A stretch of DNA of 64,000 bases, taken from NCBI RefSeq assembly GCF_049331405.1, contig NZ_CP186274.1, positions 3,844,001 through 3,908,000 on the forward strand, written 5' to 3'. Source of the DNA: PoT sp049331405 (GTDB lineage: Bacteria > Planctomycetota > Planctomycetia > Isosphaerales > Isosphaeraceae). The notes beneath the pieces are model-generated. The model did not search any database and was not told the DNA's origin. It saw nothing but the letters and a program-made list of their open reading frames with translations. Shown here in pieces: positions 26,408 through 35,760 of this stretch; position 1 is the first letter of the stretch; each line of letters begins with the position of its first letter. A program made the position numbers and the translations under genes.

Positions 26408-27706
26408 TCAGAACCCTGCACGAAGGGCTTCGAGATGCCTGCTGAAGTGGTCGGCCAAGACCTCGGAGTACGTATCCGTGTGGGCTTCGAGGACCTGACG
26501 GACCGACGGGCCGAGCTCGGGGTCGGTCAGGACCGAGCCGAAGGTGCAATGCAGGATCTGGCGGCCCGGCTTCGTGAATCCCAGGCCGGCGGGGACCTCC
26601 GACCAGTTCTCGAGATAAAGCCGCTCGAGGTCGGCTGCGTCGGAGATCTCGGAGGCGGGCGGGGCCGAGGCGAGGGTCGCCGAGACGTGGTAGGTCGCCT
26701 TATCCTTGTCGTAGCGGGCTCGGGCGAAGTCGATGATCCGGCGGAAGAGCGGGACCTCATGCCTCGCGACGACTCGCAGGGCCTCGAGATAGCTCGTGCC
26801 GGCCGTCTTGACGTGGAACTGCCCGCGCGTCGCCCGCGACAGCACCGCATACATCGAAATCTTGTCCGAGCCCGAGTGCAGGCTCAGCTTATAAGGACCG
26901 AGCATCGTGGCGATGGCGGCGTGGTCGTGGAGCGAACGCTCGAGTGCGTCGACGTCCCCTTTGTAGTCGACCCCCTTCTCGAGGTCGCCGATGTAGCGAG
27001 GGGCGAGGCTCACGAGCTTCATCCCCCGGTCGAGGCACTGGTCGGCGATGATGTAATGCTCGGCCAGGGTCGTCGGCTGTTCCGTCTCATCGACGCTCAG
27101 CTCGATCTCGTAGTCGCGCCCGAGCTTCTCGTGGGTCTTGGCGATGTAATCCGCCAGGCCGAGCGCATGGTTCAGGGCCCGGCCGTACTTCACCGCCGCG
27201 CGGGTGCAAGCCGTCTCATCGAGGACGACTTCCGTCCCAGTGGCGAGCTTGATCGTCTTCCCCTGATACCGGCTCACCCAGCCGACCTCGCCGGCGACGG
27301 TAGCATACTTCGCTTTGAGGGTGGCCTCGTCGTAATCGTCGGCGTGCGCGTCGACGTAATCCGACGGGTCGATGGTGAAGAAGGTGAAGCCCACGGCCGA
27401 CGTGACGTCCACGTCCTGGGTCGTCTTGAGGTGGTCGGCGTCGCCTCCCGTGCGGCCCGTCCAGCCGGCCTCGGTGGCGCCGCGGAGGGCGTCGTCCATG
27501 ACCTGGCGGGGGCTTCGGCTGGTCCTGGCCATCTCCCGAATCGATTGCTGCGGGAAGATCGGCTCGATCCCCGCGCCCGACCGGCGCATGGCCTCGACAT
27601 GCCCGGGGGTGGCCAGGCCGATGCGGTCGCCGAAACCGAAGCTCGGGCTCAGCCCCAGGGTTTCACAGCGGAGGACGGCTTCAACCTCGTTCGGTCGTTG
27701 CGTCAT
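26408..27706 (-). CDS. UxaE-family (tagaturonate epimerase-like) protein
   Basis: A 432-residue protein. The N-terminal SFGFGDRIGLATPGHVEAM (about residues 22-40), the GGDADHLKTTQDVDV segment (about 86-100), and the TIM-barrel core with YEIELSVDETEQPT, LVSLAPRYIGDLEKGVDY and YKLSLHSGSDKISMY match the UxaE family, which epimerises D-tagaturonate to D-fructuronate. The C-terminal FGSVLTDPELGPSVR is also typical. It is a cytoplasmic metal enzyme by family. In this operon its substrate may be a uronate or a related keto-sugar acid; that is inference from neighbours. Confidence 0.8.
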   Translation of the reverse strand: MTQRPNEVEAVLRCETLGLSPSFGFGDRIGLATPGHVEAMRRSGAGIEPIFPQQSIREMARTSRSPRQVMDDALRGATEAGWTGRTGGDADHLKTTQDVDVTSAVGFTFFTIDPSDYVDAHADDYDEATLKAKYATVAGEVGWVSRYQGKTIKLATGTEVVLDETACTRAAVKYGRALNHALGLADYIAKTHEKLGRDYEIELSVDETEQPTTLAEHYIIADQCLDRGMKLVSLAPRYIGDLEKGVDYKGDVDALERSLHDHAAIATMLGPYKLSLHSGSDKISMYAVLSRATRGQFHVKTAGTSYLEALRVVARHEVPLFRRIIDFARARYDKDKATYHVSATLASAPPASEISDAADLERLYLENWSEVPAGLGFTKPGRQILHCTFGSVLTDPELGPSVRQVLEAHTDTYSEVLADHFSRHLEALRAGF

Positions 27707-27770
27707 CTTCGAACAGGCTCCAGGTTCGTTCAGCTTAATACTCGTATCAGCGGGATGTCACGCGGTCCGT

Positions 27771-28793
27771 TCAAGTGAGCTCGACGATCGCCTTGATGAC
27801 CCCGGTTTCCGGCTTCACATAGGTCGGGAAGAGTTCGGGCAGTTCGTCGAATGCCGCGCGATGGGTGATCCAGGGGCGGGTGTCGATCTGGCCTTCCTCG
27901 ATCAGCCGGATAATCCTGGTGAAGTCGCCCGGGAGGGCGTTTCGCGAGCAGAGGAGCGTACCTTCCGGCTTGTGGAAGACCGGGTGCCGGAAATGGACTT
28001 CCTCGGTGGTGATCCCCACGTAGACGAGCCGTCCGCCACCGGGAGCCACCAGGCCGAACGCGGCCGACATCGAGTTGACGTTTCCGGTGGCGTCGATGAC
28101 GACGTCGGGGAGGAAGCCGTCGGTCAGATCTCGCAGGTTGCGCTCGAGGTGCTCGGAGGGCTGGACCGTGTGCTCGACCCCCATGACCTGTTTGCAGAAC
28201 TCGAGGCGCTGGGCGTTGACGTCGAGCATGATCGTCTTGGCCCCGGTGAGCTTGACGAACTCGAGCGTCGCCAGGCCGATCGGGCCTGCGCCGATGATCA
28301 GACAGGACTCGCCGGCTTTCGGGGCACCGCGATCGACCGCGTGGCAGCCGATCGCCAGGGTCTCGACCAATGCGAGCTGGTCGAAGGAGAGCTTGGTGGA
28401 CGGGTGCAGCTTGCGCGCCGGTAGAAGGAAGCTCGTCCTCATCCCGCCGTCGCGGTGGACCCCCAGGACCTCGAGCTTCTCGCAACAATTTGGAAAGCCT
28501 CGACGGCTCGCGTAGCTGTTGGGGTCGTTGATATAAGGCTCGACCGAGCAATGATCGCCGGGCTTGACGTTGGCGACCCCCTCGCCGACCTCGAGGACTT
28601 CGACACCGAGTTCGTGCCCGGGGATTCGGGGATAGCTGAAGAAGGGCATCTTGCCGAGGTAGCCGCTGATGTCGGTCCCGCAGATGCCGATCCTGTGGAC
28701 CCGGACGAGTGCCTCTCCATAGCCGGGCTTTGCGGGCTGTTCGACCTCGACGCGAAACAGGTTCTTCGGGGATTCCAATAAGAGCGCCTTCAC
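27771..28793 (-). CDS. Zinc-dependent alcohol dehydrogenase (MDR family)
   Basis: A 340-residue medium-chain dehydrogenase starting at GTG 28793 with AGGGAGA upstream. Catalytic zinc ligands are visible as C38 (GICGTD) and H60-E61 (PGHELGV). The Rossmann motif is LIIGAGPIGLATLEFV at about residues 184-199. The structural-zinc lobe is reduced: only the Cys pair NCCEK is present, as in some RspB-like enzymes. It would oxidise a sugar alcohol, aldose or sugar acid using NAD(P). It is the second gene of the operon, 69 bases after the aldo/keto reductase. Confidence 0.9.
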   Translation of the reverse strand: MKALLLESPKNLFRVEVEQPAKPGYGEALVRVHRIGICGTDISGYLGKMPFFSYPRIPGHELGVEVLEVGEGVANVKPGDHCSVEPYINDPNSYASRRGFPNCCEKLEVLGVHRDGGMRTSFLLPARKLHPSTKLSFDQLALVETLAIGCHAVDRGAPKAGESCLIIGAGPIGLATLEFVKLTGAKTIMLDVNAQRLEFCKQVMGVEHTVQPSEHLERNLRDLTDGFLPDVVIDATGNVNSMSAAFGLVAPGGGRLVYVGITTEEVHFRHPVFHKPEGTLLCSRNALPGDFTRIIRLIEEGQIDTRPWITHRAAFDELPELFPTYVKPETGVIKAIVELT

Positions 28794-28862
28794 GGTCGAT
28801 TCTCCCTGAGAGACGAGGCGAGTTCCGATATCGAACTGGCGGGGGCCTTTCGTGCCGAGGGC

Positions 28863-29804
28863 TCACGACTGCGGGTCGTTATTCTCCGGCCGCCCTTCGA
28901 TGTAGAACCAGTCGTGGATCGGTCGGAGGATCTCCTGGACCTCCGCCAGCAGCCCTTCATCCATCGGCTGGTCGGCCCAGTCGACCCACTTGCGGACGTT
29001 CTCGGGATTGGCCGATCCGACGACGCAGGTCGTCATGTCCTCGTTGGCGATCGAGAACTGGAGGGCGAGCTGGGCGATGTCGACCCCCCGAGCCTGGCAG
29101 TGCTCAGCGGCCTGGCGGCAGATCGCCCGGACCTCGTGTGTGGCCTTGTGCCAGGGGGGCAACGTCGCGTTCGTCAGCAGTCGAGCCGAGAAGGGCGCGG
29201 CGTTCATGATCCCGACCTGCTTCTCCTTCAGGTACGGGACGAGGTCGGCGAGCATCGTGTTCTGAAGCGTGTAATGATTATATGAAAGAATCACGTCCAG
29301 GTCGGCTCGGTCCAGCGCATAGCGGAAGATCTTCATCGGATATCCGCTGATGCCGACGAACCGGACCTTCCCCTGCTTCTGGACCTCGCGCAAGGCTGGC
29401 AGCGTCTCCTCGACGATCTGCGACATCTCCACGAACTCGATGTCGTGGCAGAGCATGATGTCGAGGTGATCGACCCCCATCCTCGAGAGGCTGACATCCA
29501 CGCTCTCGACGACACGCTTCGCCGAGAAGTCGAAATGGGCCCGGTCGTAACGGCCGAGCTTGCTCCCGAGCAGATAACGGTCGCGAGGGATGTTCCTCAG
29601 AGCAATGCCAAGCAAGCATTCACTCATGCCTCGGCCGTAGAAGGGCGAGGTGTCGATGAAGTTCATGCCGAGGTCGAGGGCGACGTTGACGGAGCGGATG
29701 GCTTCGTTCAGGTCGACCTGGCGGAACTCCTGACCCAGCGACGAGGCTCCGAAGCTCAGCCAAGGGAGGTTGAGTCCCGTCTGCCCCAATGCTCGAAATT
29801 TCAT
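28863..29804 (-). CDS. Aldo/keto reductase resembling L-galactose / L-fucose 1-dehydrogenase
   Basis: A 313-residue (alpha/beta)8 AKR. The tetrad is D51, Y56 (NFIDTSPFYGRG), K82 (LGSKLGRY) and H120 (IMLCHDIEF). The order of segments (RALGQTGLNLPWLSFGASSLG, FDFSAKRVVESVDVSL, CHDIEF, DVILSYNHYTL, LALQFSIAN) closely follows plant L-galactose dehydrogenase and bacterial L-fucose (D-threo-aldose 1-) dehydrogenase. These oxidise the sugar at C1 to a lactone. It is the first gene of the seven-gene operon, fitting the FucU and lactonase genes downstream. The promoter must lie in 29805-30430. Confidence 0.88.
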   Translation of the reverse strand: MKFRALGQTGLNLPWLSFGASSLGQEFRQVDLNEAIRSVNVALDLGMNFIDTSPFYGRGMSECLLGIALRNIPRDRYLLGSKLGRYDRAHFDFSAKRVVESVDVSLSRMGVDHLDIMLCHDIEFVEMSQIVEETLPALREVQKQGKVRFVGISGYPMKIFRYALDRADLDVILSYNHYTLQNTMLADLVPYLKEKQVGIMNAAPFSARLLTNATLPPWHKATHEVRAICRQAAEHCQARGVDIAQLALQFSIANEDMTTCVVGSANPENVRKWVDWADQPMDEGLLAEVQEILRPIHDWFYIEGRPENNDPQS

Positions 29805-30202
29805 CGAAACGTTCCCGGAGAGTCCGAATTCAGTCAGATATCGCCCCGAGGTGCGACGTCTGGGTCGTCCTGCAACCGACCGACGACCTCTTACCGATCT
29901 TCCAGCCCCTGGTAAGCCCTAATCTAGTGGGATGTTATCGCTCCCGGGGGGCGTTCGGTAGAGCCTTCCCACGTCAAACTCTCTCCGACTGTATCAATTT
30001 TGCATCTTCCTTGAGCCGGATCCCGACCACCAGCATGATGGTGACGTTCCACACTCTGAGAAGCTGCAGGCGACTCGCATAATCGAGTCGAGCTAAGACG
30101 ATCTGTTATCTGCGAACCTCGAAAGTCGATAGATACCAGAGCTTCCACCGGACCGCATGGTTGCATGGGATTTATATGCGACCGCTGGCTCGCGTCTGCG
30201 GT

Positions 30203-30232
30203 TTGTGCCGCAATTCCGAAGAAAAATATAAT
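30203..30232 (+). promoter_or_regulatory. Candidate sigma-70-type promoter for the HD-GYP gene
   Basis: A TTGTGC (30203-30208) and a perfect TATAAT (30227-30232) are separated by 18 bases, pointing toward the gene that starts at 30431. The leader would be about 190 bases and would include the AT-rich palindrome. Found by eye only. Confidence 0.3.
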
Positions 30233-30307
30233 CTCGTCACAACTCGAAGGGTGCACAGTATCTGATCTTTTGTCAGAAATTGCCTACTGATCGAATTTTC
30301 GTTCTGT

Positions 30308-30339
30308 GATGATTGAATATTTAAATATTTTCAATCATC
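30308..30339. repeat. AT-rich inverted repeat upstream of the HD-GYP gene
   Basis: GATGATTGAA at 30308-30317 is the exact reverse complement of 30330-30339. The 12 bases between them contain the 10-base palindrome TATTTAAATA. It lies about 90 bases before the start codon and could be an operator or a leader hairpin. Confidence 0.55.
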
Positions 30340-30430
30340 TTGATCGTTTCCGGTCGCCCGATCGGCACGATCTCGCGACGACGCCGAGCCACCTCCCACG
30401 AAATCGAGTCGGGCCCACGCTCTCCACGCC

Positions 30431-33349
30431 ATGAAAAATCGCAACGATGACGATCGATCACGGCTGGATTGTCTGGCCCGATATCGTGTCCTGGATACCG
30501 AGCCCGAGTCCGGATTCGACGAGGTCGCCCGCATGGCCGCGGGCCTCTTCGGCACGGACATGGCAATGGTCGGTTTCCTGGCGGTGGACCGAGAATGGTT
30601 CAAGGCCAGGGTCGGGGTCGGTCGGGGCGAGTTACCACTTTACGATACGCTCAACACGCGCCTATTGCAGGGTCGAGAGTTCGTTGCCTATTCTGACATC
30701 GATCACGAAACCGAGTCGATCCCGATCAAGGCTCGGCTCACCGCCCAGGAGTTGGGGTGGCGTGCGTTCGCCTCGGTTCCGATCCTGAGCCCCGAGCATC
30801 ACGTCGTGGGTGCCCTGTCGGTTGCGGATTGCGTCCCCAGGAGCTTCTCCACCGACCAGCTCAAGCAGTTGCGGGCGCTCGCCGGGCTCGTCACGGACCG
30901 GCTCGAGTTGAGGTCGCGGCGCACGAGTGCCGCGTCGGTCTCCGAAGCGAGCGAAGCCTTCGATTCTCGCTGTGCCCTCCGGGACGCGAGCCATTGGGAG
31001 TGGGAGATCGGGCGCTGGGAGCCGCATACCTCGCCTCGATTCAAGAAGATCGTCGCCGGCCGAGATTTCGACACGCCTTCGAATGACCGGCCGTGGTCGA
31101 CCTGGGTCCACCCCGATGATCGAGAACGGGTCCTCTCCGCCGTCTCGGCCCACCTCGAGAACTCGATCCCGTTCGACATCACCTACCGGCTCCGATCGCA
31201 GGAAGGCGGCTATCGGTGGATCCACGACGAGGGCCAGGCCGCCAGGGACGATCACGGTCGACCCTTCCTCATGATCGGGACGATGACCGAGCTGGGCAAG
31301 TACGAGATCGACGAGAAACCACCGGAGGTCGGCGGCCGGCATCCCTATTTCAAGTGTGACTGCCTCGACACCATCGCCGAATTGAGGCGCATGAATGCGG
31401 GACTCGTGGTCGATCTCAAGGATTCCCGGCGGTCCGAGGCCGAGTTGAAGAAGAAGCTCGGTCTGTTCCGCGACGTCTTCGAGTCCCTCAAGGATGAGGC
31501 CGGGGCCTCTAATTTCCAGGGCGAGGCGAGCCTCATCGAGCGTGCCCGCCGGGCCCTCGGCGAGGAGACTCTCGATGCAAGACAGGACTCGAGCCAGGGT
31601 GTCGAGGCCGCGGCAGATCAGGGGACGGCATCCCTGACGGACGAGCAACAAGCTCTGTTGCAAGCCTTCCAGATCGAATGGCCTGAGAGTGACCAGATCC
31701 CGGACGCTCCCAGGACCCGCGAGACCGAAATTGCCAAGGTGAACGGAGTTCCCCTCGCGAACGCGGCCGACATCCTCGGGGCCGTCTTCGTCAAGGCGAT
31801 CACCGACCGCTCGCTGGCCATCGAGGAGTTGAAGAAGAGCGAGGAACGCTTCCGCCAGTTCGAGGAAAACGTCCACGAGGCTTTCTGGATCAGCGGCCCC
31901 CCGGAGGGCGACGTGACTTACGTCAGCCCGGCTTTCGAACGCATCTGGGGTCGCGACCGGCCGGATTTCCACCAAATCTCGAAGGTCTGGTCCGACAGCC
32001 TTCACCCCGACGACAGGCGCAGGGTTCTCTCGGTCGTCAATCGCCAGACCAAGCTCGGATTGGCCTGGGAACTCGAGTATCGGATCGTCAGGCCCGACGC
32101 GTCGATCCGTTGGATCAGGGATCGAGGCTTCCCGATCCCCAATGAAACGGGAAAGGTCCAGCACATCTTCGGGATCGCCGAGGACATCACCGAGCAGAAG
32201 CAGGCCGAGGCCGAGATCACGAGCCTGAACCGTCGGCTCGAGAAGCGCGTCGCGAGGCTCGCGGCGCTCCGCAGAGTCGATGTGGCGATGAGCACGACGC
32301 TCGACCTGAGCGTGACACTGGACATCCTCCTCGAGGTCGCCACCGAGCAGCTCGAGATCGACGCGGCCAGCGTCCTGAGCCTGGATCCGCACTCCCAGAC
32401 GATGCACTACATCGCGCGTCGAGGCTTCCTCCAGGCCAAAAATATCCATACCCGGATTCGCCTGGGAGAGGGCCTCTCGGGGCGAGTCGCACAGGAGCGG
32501 CTGCTCATCGAGATCCCGGACTTGGCCGACTCCGAGTGGGCCCAGATGCACGAGCCCCTCGCCGCGGACGAGGGGTTCGTCACCTATTACGGGTTCCCGT
32601 TGCTCTGTCGGGGGCACGTCAGGGGGGTGCTCGAGGTCCACCATCGCAGGGCGACCCAACTCGACTCGGAAGACCTTTACTTCCTCGAGATCCTCGCCGG
32701 ACAGGCCGCGATCGCCATCGACAACTCGCTCCTCTTCGACGAATGGGAGCGGTTCAACCTCGAGTTGGTCCTCGCCTACGACGCCACCATCGAGGGCTGG
32801 TCGCGAGCTCTCGACTTGCGGGATCGAGAGACGGAGGGGCACACCCAGCGCGTCACCGAGATGAGCGAGAGGCTGGCCGCGACCATCGGGCTCCCCGAGC
32901 AGGAGCTCGTCCACCTCAGGCGCGGTGCCATGCTGCACGACATCGGTAAGATGGGGATCCCCGACAGCATCCTGCTGAAGCCCGGGCCCCTGACCCCCGA
33001 TGAACAGAATGTCATGCAACGCCATCCGACCTACGCCTATGAGTGGCTCTCTTCGATCGCGTTCCTCCGCCCTGCCCTCGACATCCCTTACTGTCATCAC
33101 GAACACTGGAACGGTTCCGGCTACCCTCGAGGCCTCAAGGGGGAAGAGATCCCCCTCGCCGCTCGTATTTTCACCGCCGTCGACATCTGGGACGCCCTGC
33201 GATCCGATCGGCCTTATCGCACGGGCTGGCCCGAGGAAGACGTCCGGAAGTATCTCGCGAAGCTATCGGGTTCCGTCCTCGACCCCGGCGTCGTGAAAGT
33301 CTTCCTCCAGGTCCTCAGCGAATCAGACGACCCCTTCTCGCATACGTGA
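30431..33349 (+). CDS. GAF-PAS-PAS-GAF-HD-GYP signalling protein (putative c-di-GMP phosphodiesterase)
   Basis: A 972-residue cytoplasmic sensor. Order: GAF (about 15-165, starting RLDCLARYRVLDTEPESGFDEV), PAS (about 185-290, with WSTWVHPDDRERVL), a charged coiled linker (about 310-465), a second PAS (about 469-595, ending IAEDITEQKQ), GAF (about 606-775) and HD-GYP (about 782-960). The HD-GYP domain has HDIGK near 836, HHEHWNGSGYPRGLKGEEIP near 889 and a complete GYP, so it should hydrolyse cyclic di-GMP. No transmembrane segment or receiver domain is present. The two sensor pairs suggest integration of more than one small-molecule or redox signal. Confidence 0.93.
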   Translation: MKNRNDDDRSRLDCLARYRVLDTEPESGFDEVARMAAGLFGTDMAMVGFLAVDREWFKARVGVGRGELPLYDTLNTRLLQGREFVAYSDIDHETESIPIKARLTAQELGWRAFASVPILSPEHHVVGALSVADCVPRSFSTDQLKQLRALAGLVTDRLELRSRRTSAASVSEASEAFDSRCALRDASHWEWEIGRWEPHTSPRFKKIVAGRDFDTPSNDRPWSTWVHPDDRERVLSAVSAHLENSIPFDITYRLRSQEGGYRWIHDEGQAARDDHGRPFLMIGTMTELGKYEIDEKPPEVGGRHPYFKCDCLDTIAELRRMNAGLVVDLKDSRRSEAELKKKLGLFRDVFESLKDEAGASNFQGEASLIERARRALGEETLDARQDSSQGVEAAADQGTASLTDEQQALLQAFQIEWPESDQIPDAPRTRETEIAKVNGVPLANAADILGAVFVKAITDRSLAIEELKKSEERFRQFEENVHEAFWISGPPEGDVTYVSPAFERIWGRDRPDFHQISKVWSDSLHPDDRRRVLSVVNRQTKLGLAWELEYRIVRPDASIRWIRDRGFPIPNETGKVQHIFGIAEDITEQKQAEAEITSLNRRLEKRVARLAALRRVDVAMSTTLDLSVTLDILLEVATEQLEIDAASVLSLDPHSQTMHYIARRGFLQAKNIHTRIRLGEGLSGRVAQERLLIEIPDLADSEWAQMHEPLAADEGFVTYYGFPLLCRGHVRGVLEVHHRRATQLDSEDLYFLEILAGQAAIAIDNSLLFDEWERFNLELVLAYDATIEGWSRALDLRDRETEGHTQRVTEMSERLAATIGLPEQELVHLRRGAMLHDIGKMGIPDSILLKPGPLTPDEQNVMQRHPTYAYEWLSSIAFLRPALDIPYCHHEHWNGSGYPRGLKGEEIPLAARIFTAVDIWDALRSDRPYRTGWPEEDVRKYLAKLSGSVLDPGVVKVFLQVLSESDDPFSHT

Positions 33350-34204
33350 CCTCGACTCCCGCCGATCCTTCTCACCTCAGCCATTTCATATCGCATCTTC
33401 ACGTCAGCATCTAACATAGATGATCTGCGGGCCGCCAGCATGCCTTGAAATAGTCGAAAATTGCTAACATGTAATTATTGGCACATCATAATTTGAATCT
33501 GAAATGTGCTTTGCTCCCAGGGCGTCGCGGGGGATCGACCCTGGGAAGATGACTTACTTCGGTAAGTTACTCGGGTTCAATCATTCCATGATTCTCGGGA
33601 ACTTCGCCCCGCGATTTGACGCTGACGTCATGTGGTGGAATTTGTCCGCGAAATTATTTGCCTCGATATTGAGGTGAACCTGGAGGCTCAATATTCGATG
33701 CTAGTTACACGAGACTGAAAGGGCATGCTGGCACGACGGGTGCTTTTATAGAGTGATTCACGATTGAGCCCGATGAGGGTTTGAGGTGAGCCGTGTCTCC
33801 TGTGTTTCAACTTAGTCATTCCAGGACAACAACTTACGCGGATATACGTCTTAATTCTTACGATGATTTCGTCTTAATTCGATCGTTGAGAGCGAGGGGA
33901 TGACGACCCGATTCTCGTCAGGTTTGCCCAGGAAGTGAGCAAACGAGGATTTTGATTTTTGATCAAATCTGCGTTTCGAAGCGAAAGTTGCTGAGTTTGG
34001 AGATTCTTGCTGGCGCAGGTCAAGAAAACGTTTGTTCGTATGCGCTTGACAATGAGGTTGATATTCTTTTTTGTGCTTTTCGCCGGATTGACCGTCGTGA
34101 GCGGCGAATTGATGCGTAGAGGTTCTCTGAAACGTCGTCGGCAGTTTTGACATTCGGGAGTCTTCATCCGCTGTGATCTTGAACCATGAACCACCCCTAG
34201 GGCG
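33350..34204. other. 855-base non-coding, AT-richer region with stacked hairpins
   Basis: No frame here looks like a protein. Base composition is clearly lower in GC than the neighbours. Two adjacent hairpins occur: TCCCAGGG (33515-33522) with 33539-33546, and ACTTAC-TTCG-GTAAGT at 33552-33567, the latter with a UUCG-type tetraloop. The region may hold an untranslated RNA or a long regulatory leader for the lipoprotein and DUF1559 genes. Confidence 0.45.
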
Positions 34205-34456
34205 ATGATTATGCAGATGTCACAAGGCGGGCATCGCCGCGGCTTCCTCCGGGCGGCCCTCTACCTCGCCGCCCCTCTCGTCGTCGGAGCGGCCGGCTGC
34301 GGCGGCTCGAAGTCGGGCAACATGGTGGAGATGAGCGAAGAGGCCAAGGCCCAGCTGCAGTCGCGCCGCGACTCCTACAAGGCGCGTGCGGCGACGAAGG
34401 CCAAGGCGCGTGGCGGGCCGGGAAGGTCCGGCAAGGGATCGAGTCGAAAAGGGTGA
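34205..34456 (+). CDS. Small lipoprotein-like partner of the DUF1559 protein
   Basis: An 83-residue protein with basic N-terminus (GGHRRGFLRAALYL), a hydrophobic stretch and a Cys after GAAG, which fits a lipobox or signal-peptide end (VVGAAGCGG). The mature part is short and basic (MVEMSEEAKAQLQSRRDSYKARAATKAKARG). Planctomycetes often carry such a small lipoprotein immediately before a DUF1559 gene, as here (109 bases). ATG 34217 is an alternative start. Function unknown; it may assist export or assembly of the pilin-like protein. Confidence 0.7.
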   Translation: MIMQMSQGGHRRGFLRAALYLAAPLVVGAAGCGGSKSGNMVEMSEEAKAQLQSRRDSYKARAATKAKARGGPGRSGKGSSRKG

Positions 34457-34565
34457 CCTGATCAGGCCTCCCCCCCGAAAACACTCCCCCCCAAGACATG
34501 ACGTGGCTTCCCCTGTGAATTCCATATTCCTCATCTTCGACTGATCGTGGAAGGAGTGACCTCCG

Positions 34566-35648
34566 ATGAAGGCACGACGCGGATTTACCCTCATCGAATT
34601 GTTGGTCGTGATTGCCATCATCGCCGTCCTGATTGCCCTGCTCTTGCCGGCCGTCCAGGCCGCCCGCGAAGCCGCGAGACGCGCCCAGTGTGTGAATAAC
34701 CTGAAGCAGCTCGGGCTCGCCCTGCACAATTATCAGTCGGCCACGAATGCCTTTCCCCCCGGCATCGTGACCACGACCTCGTACCCGGGAGTGACCCCTC
34801 CGGGTAATCTCGCCACGTGGACGGCCTGGAGCCCGCAGGCGATGCTCCTTCCCTACCTCGAGCAGAATGCCATCTACAACGCCTCCAACTTCAGTTGGGG
34901 CTGCTGCTACGACGGTCAGGCCGACGCGGTCAACTCAACGTCGTATCTGAGCAAGATCGGCGCATTCCTCTGCCCCTCCGACGGCCTCGCAGGCATGCAG
35001 AACATCAACAGCTACTACGGCTCGACCGGTTCCTCCACCCAGCCGTATCCGGTTGATGGGAACACGAATGGGATCTTCAACCTCTACAACTCGGTGAACT
35101 CGTGTAATTCCGTTTCGATCAGCGCCGTGACCGACGGCACCTCGAACACGATTGCCTTCAGCGAGGGTCTTGTTGGCGACTACGGGAAGACCTCCAACTA
35201 CCCGGGCAACGGCTTGGCAGGCGCGAATGAGATCACGGCCGCGGAGGTCCTCGATGCGAGGTCGGCCGGGACCTCCATCGTCACGGCCCTCCAATCCTGC
35301 AACACATTCTGGGCGACCGGCACGGCCGTGTCCGACTCCACCGGCTTGAAGCAGTACGAAGGCCAGACCTGGGCCCTTGGCGAGCGGGGGTTCACCCTCT
35401 TCAATACCATCGTACCGCCAAACTCGAAGCAGTACCGATGGCATAGTTGCCGCATGGGCAGCGACTGCCTCGAATGCGCGATGGAGGGTTCAGCGTTCAT
35501 CAACGCGAACAGCAATCACCCCGGCGGTGCCAATTATGCGTTCGCCGATGGCAGCGTGAGGTTCCTCAAGGAATCGATCAACATGCAAACCTACTGGTCA
35601 CTGGGCTCCCGCAATGGTGGCGAGGTCATCAGCGCGGATAGCTATTGA
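34566..35648 (+). CDS. DUF1559 prepilin-like exported protein
   Basis: A 360-residue protein behind a strong GGAAGGAG. The N-terminus is a type IV prepilin signal: MKARRGFTLIELLVVIAIIA with the cleavage Gly followed by Phe and the conserved Glu5 of the mature form, then AREAARRAQCVNNLKQLGLALHNY. The body is a DUF1559 domain that ends with the family hallmark NYAFADGSVRFLKESI near residue 320. Planctomycetes encode dozens of these; they are pseudopilin-like surface proteins of unknown role. A strong terminator follows 64 bases after the stop. Confidence 0.95.
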   Translation: MKARRGFTLIELLVVIAIIAVLIALLLPAVQAAREAARRAQCVNNLKQLGLALHNYQSATNAFPPGIVTTTSYPGVTPPGNLATWTAWSPQAMLLPYLEQNAIYNASNFSWGCCYDGQADAVNSTSYLSKIGAFLCPSDGLAGMQNINSYYGSTGSSTQPYPVDGNTNGIFNLYNSVNSCNSVSISAVTDGTSNTIAFSEGLVGDYGKTSNYPGNGLAGANEITAAEVLDARSAGTSIVTALQSCNTFWATGTAVSDSTGLKQYEGQTWALGERGFTLFNTIVPPNSKQYRWHSCRMGSDCLECAMEGSAFINANSNHPGGANYAFADGSVRFLKESINMQTYWSLGSRNGGEVISADSY

Positions 35649-35712
35649 GCCATTCGACGTCATCGAAAGATCGATCGTCGCAAGTCGATAGGAATTCGTG
35701 ATGAGCTTCTCG

Positions 35713-35751
35713 AAAGTCTCCGGCATCCGAGCGGGATGCCGGAGACTTTTT
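35713..35751 (+). terminator. Rho-independent terminator after the DUF1559 gene
   Basis: A 16-bp perfect stem (35713-35728 with 35734-35749) has a five-base loop and runs into five T. Confidence 0.9.
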
Positions 35752-35760
35752 GCTTCTCCA

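Larger units (their letters stand above)
29805..30430. promoter_or_regulatory. Long divergent intergenic region with promoter-like and palindromic sequences
   Basis: This 626-base region separates the sugar operon (minus) from the signalling gene (plus). It is more AT-rich than its flanks and has no credible gene. It contains the candidate promoter at 30203-30232 and the palindrome at 30308-30339 listed separately. Confidence 0.5.

Noticed and set aside
24690..26498. 602-codon open frame on the plus strand
   Set aside because: It is antisense to the FucU, isomerase and SDR genes, all with clear family motifs.
30662..33106. 814-codon open frame on the minus strand
   Set aside because: It is fully antisense to the GAF-PAS-HD-GYP gene, which has recognisable domains. 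Long antisense frames are a by-product of high-GC codon use.
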